A stretch of 64,000 nucleotides of DNA from Euphorbia lathyris (Eukaryota > Streptophyta > Magnoliopsida > Malpighiales > Euphorbiaceae). The notes under the pieces were generated by a model. The model was not told where the DNA came from. It searched no databases and saw only the letters and a program-made list of their open reading frames with translations. The stretch is from NCBI RefSeq assembly GCF_963576675.1, contig NC_088910.1:27282531-27346530 (forward strand). Reading direction: 5' to 3'. Positions 57,930 through 64,000 of the stretch are shown in pieces (the first letter of the stretch is position 1; every line of letters begins with the position of its first letter). Both the position numbers and the translations under genes were made by a program.

Positions 57930-58870
57930 ATGCCCTCTTACTGAAGTTGAATGTCCATTTAGGCCTATAAATGGTAGATGTCTAAGTTCCACTCTGAATG
58001 AATCCGCATGCAACTTGTTGAAAGTGCTGCACATTAACGAAAATCTTTATATCTATCAGGATCCGTTTTACCTAATACCTTTCTATCATGGCAGTGAGGT
58101 CTAACACATATGCATGTGGATCGGTTATGGGGTTAGTAGAAGAAAATGAATATTTTAGAATATCATACCTCTTGGTACTAAACGTTCTAGATATCGAAAT
58201 GAGTAGTTTTTTATTGGGATATATAAGTTTGGTCCTCTAACAATCATATTAATTATTCCTTCGAGATTCTTAGAATCTAGTTGATCCCGATATCCTTTAG
58301 GTCATCCCTTATGTCTGTCTTTTTGACAAATCGATTTAGGTTTCTCCCTTTTATTAGCCTTTCATTCTCCTTGTCTAGATCTATGCAATGTACGATTTCA
58401 TGGTCGTTTACCCTATAAAAGCGATAATAGGCCTTCATATTCTTGCTATAATGTCTTCATGTCTTCTAGTTGGGTTATTTGATGTCACGCTTTCTTAGGA
58501 TATTTTTGATCCATGGAAGCACCTATTTATTAGATGCGTGAAGCGGGGTATAGAATAATTTCCACTATTTTTCTATATTTTGTAGGCCTTTTTCGAGGAT
58601 TCGATTTGAGAACTGTATCCTCTATCATAATTGTCACATTCTTTATATGTGAATCTCATCCAAATAACAAAATGGATTTTCCTTCTCTATTAGCAAGGTA
58701 AGGTCTGTGGTTTGCTCAGGTTAAATTCTTCTCTGAGTCGATCACATGTCATGTTTTCAGTCATGGAATCTAAGGTTGTTTTGAAATCAACCTTCTATAT
58801 GTTCAACTGAGTCTTACTGAACTTGTCCGCATAATCCCTCAAGGATTCTCCCCGAGCTGACCCAAAAAAA
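57930..58870 (-). pseudogene. Gypsy gag and protease relic
   Basis: Minus-strand pieces in order: ESLRDYADKFSKTQLN and MTCDRLREEFNLSKPQTLP (gag core, about 58850-58690); then KAYYRFYRVNDHEIVHCIDL with KENERLIKGRNLNRFVKK (58430-58310), matching the zinc-knuckle region (C-x-F/Y-H-x-x-x-x-H-x-x-x-x-C-x-x-L-K) with two cysteines lost; then VKRILIDIKIFVNVQHF (58070-58020), matching the protease start but with the Gly-Ser-Ser after Asp changed. Many stops and shifts. No RT or integrase follows before 57930. Confidence 0.7.
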
Positions 58871-59284
58871 TGTTTTGTTTTGAATGATTCTTGCAATTTC
58901 AAATATGTAAATCAATCAGAATATTTTATAGCTATTAATTTGTGATTTATTTTCTATTTAAAGACCTTGGATTTATTATTCCAAGACATCCAGAGATAAT
59001 TGTTAGTATAACCTTCGGCTTTAGAGCAGTAAGTAATTCTTCCATTTCAATTGCTATTTACAAAACTTCCACCTTCCATTGATTCACTAACGATTAAGAT
59101 TCATCCTCCAGTTCCGACGATAATTGCTTGAGTTAACAAATCCCCAAAGGTGAATTTTCTTTTCCTTTGTCCTTAGTTAATTTGTAAGATCTTTTTGGAT
59201 TTGAATTGGTTGTAAACATCATTCCATTTTCATCTTAAATCTGAAGTTGTTTTAATTTCGTTCCTTTTTATGATCTAATAAAAA

Positions 59285-59755
59285 AAATTTGCATGAAAGA
59301 CTGGGATGCGATTAAGTGGCTAGACATCCCAACTAGGTTGGCACCCCTAACACACCAAATCAACCCAAAAATATTATTAATAAAAAAAAGGGAAAATTAC
59401 AAAGGGAGGAAAAGGAAAATAAAAAATGTTCAAAACAGAAAAATTAAGAAAAAAGAACATGAGGCTAAATGCCACCATGTAAGAGCCGTAGCCGTCTTGC
59501 CAAAACGGGCAAGTTGATCCGCCGCCTGATTGCCCTCTCGATAGATATGAGTGATTCTGCAATTCATATTCGAGAATCTAGATAAACACTGAAGCCATTC
59601 TTGTCTAATTTTCCAATGAGCCATGGCAATCCTTCTATTTAGCATATCCACCGCATATGCAGAATTTGATTCAATCCAAAGATTGTGCCACCCCCATTCC
59701 CAGGTAGATTTTACTGCAAAAATAATGGCAGACAGCTCGACAATGATCTAATAAT
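59285..59755 (-). pseudogene. LINE RNase H domain and 3' end
   Basis: Minus strand from 59755: VELSAIIFAVKSTWEWGWHN, then WIESNSAYAVDMLNRR, then HIYREGNQAADQLARFG, a plant LINE RNase H domain (the Glu, Asp and final His/Asn-Asp positions are partly kept). The frame continues to 59430, and the A/T-rich sequence to about 59285 looks like the 3' tail. RT and endonuclease are missing. The borders are approximate. Confidence 0.75.
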
Positions 59756-60181
59756 TATATATGTTAAGATCATTGATCGAATTTTTCATAAGTCTTAAAA
59801 TAAATCTGAGTTCATATACGCGAGTCTTAATGGTGTTCATATCGAAAATTGTAGGTATTGACAACACCACGGTAAACGGTCCCTAATTTAAGAGCCATTT
59901 GAGTTAGCTACGACCCGGTTAGGGAATCACATACTAAGAACAGTCATAAGATAAGTTGGTTCTGATCCATTTATGCATCGATAGTCTTTTCATAATTAAG
60001 TTTTAATATTACTCCAAGTTTCTTATTATCGTATCATTTCCATTATCATTCGCAGGGAATAACAATAGGTCTTGATCCTTTAGTAGAAATACGATTAGAA
60101 TTTTTTGTTGGTAGAAAGAAATATGATTAGAATTAATAGTTAGACTACAAAACTAATTTAACAAACCAAAATCCTACTTTT

Positions 60182-60393
60182 CACTACGTCATTTTTCTTT
60201 TAAGATGACACAAGATATATGACAATCATTTTTTCCTTTCATCTGATTGTTTTTTGAGACAATATTTTAAATTTCTGTCATCTGAAAGCTTACAACAACA
60301 ACAACAACAAAGCCTTAGTCCTAAAATGATTCGGGATCGACTAATGTCATCTGAAAGCCTAAGTGCAAAAAATATCAAATTGCATGTGGCTTT
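60182..60393 (+). mobile_element. CACTA terminus, element lies to the right
   Basis: Starts CACTACGTCATTTTTC and continues AAGATGACACAAGATATATG, closely matching the reverse complement of 4268-4205. The motif TGTCATCTGA/TTCATCTGA repeats within it. It is interrupted by a 55-bp LINE piece and then by the SIRE-like element at 60394. Confidence 0.65.
60290..60344 (-). mobile_element. 55-bp 5'-truncated RTE LINE insertion
   Basis: The segment is the reverse complement of the LINE 3' end seen at 21440-21490 (AGCCTTAGTCC, ATGATTCGGGATCG, and ACAACAACAACAA tail). A perfect 14-bp duplication TGTCATCTGAAAGC (60276-60289 and 60345-60358) flanks it, as expected for target-primed reverse transcription. 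Confidence 0.9.
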
Positions 60394-61730
60394 TGTTGAT
60401 CCCTTATAACGTGACAAGGTTAGTTCCAAGGGGGGAATAGGAACTATTTAAAATTTTGTCCGTTAAGTCTGACTTCTTTTCTTAAGAAAAGGTTTACACA
60501 GCGGCGCTAAGTAGTTTTAAGACACAAGCTTAGTCAACCTGTGACTAAGTCTGTTTCTTTCCTTGAGTCAGAAGATAGCACTTAGAGTCTATTCCTGAAC
60601 TCAGCATCTTAGTGCACTCAACTCAGCGTGAGTTCGTTACTTAGTCAGTTTTATAGCAAGCAATATATAAAGGAGTTTAAGGGTTAGAAATATGTTACTC
60701 AGCAGACATATCCTGGTTCGGCCTCTCCGCCTACGTCCAGTCCTCGGAACGCGTTCCGAGCTTTTTGAATTCTCTACTGAGCTCTTTAAAGGTAGAGCAC
60801 GAAACCTTTTACAATAAAAGCTGAGTATACAAGAGTACCTTCCTCTATACCTCTACTCACTCCTATAACTACCGCTGAGTACTATAACCGAGTACTCAGC
60901 CTCTCCTTTCTATTCTTCTAGAAATGATAAAGTGTTTGTCCTAAACAACAATTGCTAAGACACTTTAGATGATTGAAATCACTCTAGACTTTTACACAAT
61001 GATTGGAAATTGGTGTAAGATTTTGCTTTGCTTTTCTCACAGAACTTCAAGTATGAATTTGGTCAGCATTTCGACTAAATGAAGATCTGCATCGAATGAA
61101 GCAATTGAGAGGCCTTTATATAGTGACACTTCAAGCACCGGTAATTTCGAATTTCGAAATAACCATTGGAGGCTAACGGTTTCCTGTCGTTGTCACTCAG
61201 GACGTGCTCAGTGTCGTTGGCTAATGAGATTCTTGCATCTTCTGTCTACGGCAGTGCTCAGTAGCTTTTCGTCAGATAAACAGAATATTTCGACATTTAC
61301 GGTAAAGTCTTCCAGACAGCTTTCTACGCCTTCTGAACTTTACCCAAAGTAGAAATACTTTGTCTATAAGTTGGTTCTGTTCTGTCGCTGACCTGACTGC
61401 ATTGTCGCTCAACTCAGCAGCTTCCTCTTGAAGCTTTTGTTAGAAGGCTTCTCGATCCTTCTTCATGCTGAGTCGTCGTTTCATTTGATACGACTGCGTT
61501 TTATCTTCTTGGGCCGTGAGGTCTTGATCTGTTGACTTGGGCTTGACTTCCACTTATGGGCCTTTAGACTTTTTTTATCTTAATGTCTTATAAATCCATA
61601 AACTCAACATTTGAACAAACACATTAGTGTGAATAAATCAAAGCATTTAAATTTAATGTGTTAGAATATTTTTTATCAATTACTTAAATAATTTTGTCAA
61701 ATAAAAATCATGTGGAAAGGTGTTTCAACA
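60394..61730 (-). repeat. 3' LTR of the SIRE-like element
   Basis: 1337 bp, TGTTGATCCC to GTTTCAACA on the plus strand. On the element's strand TATATAAAGGCC (61122-61111) is a good TATA box. Frequent CTCAGC/GCTGAG words are shared with the upstream ORF. Confidence 0.75.
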
Positions 61731-62263
61731 AACTCCCCCATTTTGATGTTGGTAAAAATATTCAGTGAAGAACTCAGTGTTGAGCTCCCCCATGATAGTT
61801 GACCTTATATTACTCAGGATACTCCCCCGTAAGGGTTGAGCTACTGACTTAGTTTTACTTTAAACATTTCAAGGTTTAATCAAGTAAGTCTAAGATCAGT
61901 TTTCAGAAATAGGTCAGCTCATGGAACATATTCTTTTTAACTCAGTTTATGCGGAAGATTTAGATATCAGAGAGCGATGAGTATATCTTTGTTCAATGTG
62001 TTTTAGTTAAGAAGACATATAAAAGATGTCAACTTATAGATCAACACAGCATACAATCATAGAGCAATGTAGACAATTAACACAGTTGATTTAATAAAGA
62101 TGCGTTAGAGTTTATCACAAAACATAAGTAAGCATCACATAAGATTGGTCAATTTTGAAAAAGGTAGATGCATGCATAGTTTTATATTCAGGGTCAGCAC
62201 AACAAAATACATAAGGGAAAGACTACAAGTTTAACAAAACTAGATCTAGTAATCCTAGTCAAG

Positions 62264-64000
62264 CTATTTTTTCTTGTAGTTAATTTGGACATCATGCTCT
62301 TTAGCTTTTCCTTTTCCCTTGAATTTCTGCTGACTTCCTGATGCTTCTCCTGATTGGTGAGTTCTTTGAGCTTGTTCTTTCTCCCCCATTTTGTCAGCAT
62401 CGGGAGGAGGAGGAATGAAGGTGTCGTCGATGGCAGCATGAGTTAATCGGCCAGAGAATGCCTTAAGCCTGCGCGTGCTTTCATTGATGCCATCAAAACC
62501 AGGAACACCTTCATCCAAGACAGAACGTGGAATCCTGATAGCCGAGGCACTGAGCATACTCAGGATGTATACTTGAGACTTTCCAACCCAGGTTATACTG
62601 TCAGTCAGCATGGCAATGGCTTGATGGAACATCTTTAGCAAAGCCGAGTCATAATACTGACGTTGAACATTGGAGTGGCGCACATGGTTGAAAGTGACTC
62701 GAGAGTACCTCAGAATTTCATTCGTCTTGAGTTGGTCAGTTTCCATATCTTCCTTACTCAAGTTGAGTAGACGGACAACCTCACTAATTTGCTCAATGGA
62801 GCATTGGGAGGAGGAAGAGAGTTGCTCATTTGTTCTGGCTTGCTCAGTGCGAAGCTGGTTGAAGAGTTGATGAACTTCAGCAGAAGTTGCATACATTGAG
62901 TTCGCAGTTGACAGGTTATGAAGTTGACCCTGAAGAGAGTTCATGTGATTGACCATTGTCAGCTGGAGTTCGGCCAGCTTTGTTATTGATTCCTGTCTGG
63001 GCTGTTGAGACTGAAGGGAAGTCATGACACTCAGAAGATCCTTAAGACATTTGATTTCTGTGAGAAGCTGAGTGACAGACGAAAGCTGAGTTGGCTCAAC
63101 AGGAACTGACCCAGAGGCATCGGTATTTGTTTGATGGAGGTCCTGGAGTAGAGCTTGAGCTGAGTCAATGATTCTTCGACTAGACTCAGAGGCATTCAGA
63201 TAAGAGTAGGATCCATCATTATTTGGCCCAGTTGCCGGAGTGCGAGTAGAACCGGATAGTGGAGGTGTTTGGTTCTGCTCAATATTTGAAGTGCCAGCAT
63301 GATCAGCGGCTGGTCTTGAGTTTAGATTTCCAGTAGGAGCTGACTGGACGATATTCTGCACTTGTGTTTGTGGAAGAGGATGATTGGCAGAAATATCTAC
63401 TTGCTCAGAGTCAGACTGAAGCTGACTGGTTTGAGGAGATGGAGGAATTTCAGCATTGACCTGAGCAGGTATTTCCTTAGCTGGCTCAACATGTTGAGGA
63501 GCAGAAACTTCGAGCACTTGCTCGGGATCATCTTGGCTTAGAGGAGCAGTTGAGTCGCCATGTTCCTTAGGATTAGAAACAGAGGCTTGCTTTTCCTGTT
63601 GCTCTGGTGGAGACTCAGTGGGATTTGAGAAGAACTTAAACTGCATATCTGAAAGGTCAGTAATCTGATCCTGCAGAGGTGAGTCACTCATAAGATCAAT
63701 GATAGGGGATCGTTGTGCCTTCTTCTTAAGTCTCCTTAATTTCTTAGTCTTTTGAGGAGAGGGGTCAGCAGGAATGGACTCAATAGAGTCAGTAGGTAAA
63801 GTTTCCCTTTGATCAGTTTGATCCTTTGATGTTGGCTCAACTTCTTCTTCAACCTGCTCAGTGTAGGTTGTTTCATATTGGTCAACATCTGATGACTCAT
63901 GTTGCTCAACATTTGCTGTCTCCTCAGCATCAAACTGACCACCCAATTCTTCTTGATCTTGGTCAGTGGGATTTTTCTCAAGAACAATACCCTGACTTCG
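62264..64000 (-). CDS. Downstream (env-position) ORF of the SIRE-like element, 5' partial
   Basis: Open from the right edge to a stop at 62264, at least 578 codons, no internal stop. The part before 63946 continues in frame to the edge, so the start is outside the window. The N-terminal half is Gln/Glu/Pro/Ser-rich and low-complexity. About residues 305-430 of the visible part look coiled-coil (LTEIKCLKDLLSVMTSL, LAELQLTMVNHMNSLQGQLH, EISxVVRLLNLSKED-like). The C-terminus is basic (KFKGKGKAKEHD, NYKKK). No membrane helix or zinc knuckle is visible. Its place shortly before the polypurine tract is where SIRE elements carry an env-like ORF; function unknown. It could alternatively be the only ORF of a non-autonomous derivative. 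Confidence 0.65.
   Translation of the reverse strand, partial: RSQGIVLEKNPTDQDQEELGGQFDAEETANVEQHESSDVDQYETTYTEQVEEEVEPTSKDQTDQRETLPTDSIESIPADPSPQKTKKLRRLKKKAQRSPIIDLMSDSPLQDQITDLSDMQFKFFSNPTESPPEQQEKQASVSNPKEHGDSTAPLSQDDPEQVLEVSAPQHVEPAKEIPAQVNAEIPPSPQTSQLQSDSEQVDISANHPLPQTQVQNIVQSAPTGNLNSRPAADHAGTSNIEQNQTPPLSGSTRTPATGPNNDGSYSYLNASESSRRIIDSAQALLQDLHQTNTDASGSVPVEPTQLSSVTQLLTEIKCLKDLLSVMTSLQSQQPRQESITKLAELQLTMVNHMNSLQGQLHNLSTANSMYATSAEVHQLFNQLRTEQARTNEQLSSSSQCSIEQISEVVRLLNLSKEDMETDQLKTNEILRYSRVTFNHVRHSNVQRQYYDSALLKMFHQAIAMLTDSITWVGKSQVYILSMLSASAIRIPRSVLDEGVPGFDGINESTRRLKAFSGRLTHAAIDDTFIPPPPDADKMGEKEQAQRTHQSGEASGSQQKFKGKGKAKEHDVQINYKKK

Larger units (their letters stand above)
60394..64000 (-). 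mobile_element. SIRE/Maximus-like Copia element, cut by the window edge
   Basis: Reading on the minus strand from the right edge: a long downstream ORF, about 530 bp of non-coding sequence, a polypurine tract AAAATGGGGGAGTT (61744-61731), then the 3' LTR (61730-60394). The GGGGGAG tract after CATCAAAA is typical of SIRE-type elements. gag-pol and the 5' LTR are outside the window. It is inserted 212 bp inside the CACTA terminus; the target duplication cannot be checked. Confidence 0.7.

Overview
This is a AT-rich eudicot nuclear DNA window. The support is spliced GT-AG plant genes (class I TCP factor, PRX64-type class III peroxidase, 2OG-Fe(II) oxygenase, MOCOS-like PLP enzyme), plant Copia and Gypsy LTR elements, TRIM, Au-type SINE, MULE, CACTA and hAT DNA transposons. 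I could not fix the species. Only four genes look intact and host-derived; transposons, their relics and captured gene pieces account for most of the remainder.

Layout. 1-7.2 kb: a GC-richer repeat relic, a broken ubiquitin-conjugating (E2) gene, nested inverted repeats, one CACTA terminus at 4268, then a cluster of three truncated host-gene copies on the minus strand (HSP101 C-terminus, ALB3 middle exons, WVD2-like-7 N-terminus). 7.25-14.3 kb: a long-TIR Mutator-like element with a truncated transposase gene and a DUF1985-type gene. An intron of that gene is interrupted by an LTR-type insertion, which holds a hAT element, which holds a TRIM solo LTR; the three insertions have perfect 5-, 8- and 5-bp target duplications. 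14.3-24.6 kb: foldback MITE, Copia, RTE-LINE, TRIM and Gypsy remains.

24.6-44.3 kb is the gene-bearing part. An intronless PLP-dependent MOCOS-like gene (26701-28698, +) is followed by a hAT island (31.9-33.5 kb), a class I TCP gene (36317-37330, +), and a convergent pair: a PRX64-like peroxidase (40577-41869, +) and a four-exon 2OG-Fe(II) oxygenase (44283-42522, -). An Au-type SINE and a MITE lie between TCP and peroxidase.

44.3-64 kb is again repeats: a Mutator MITE inside an AT-rich foldback, a complete young Copia element (51269-56617, TSD CCTAT), a small hAT element, Gypsy gag/protease and LINE RNase H relics, a second CACTA terminus carrying a 55-bp LINE insertion, and a SIRE-like Copia element whose long downstream ORF leaves the window on the right.

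The genes do not form a pathway. The most unusual points are the Copia element, whose sequence just after the 5' LTR is perfectly complementary over 15 nt to its own LTR instead of showing the usual tRNA-iMet site; the three-gene fragment cluster; the four-deep transposon nest; and the recurring TGTCGCGTTATA motif of the Mutator-like element.
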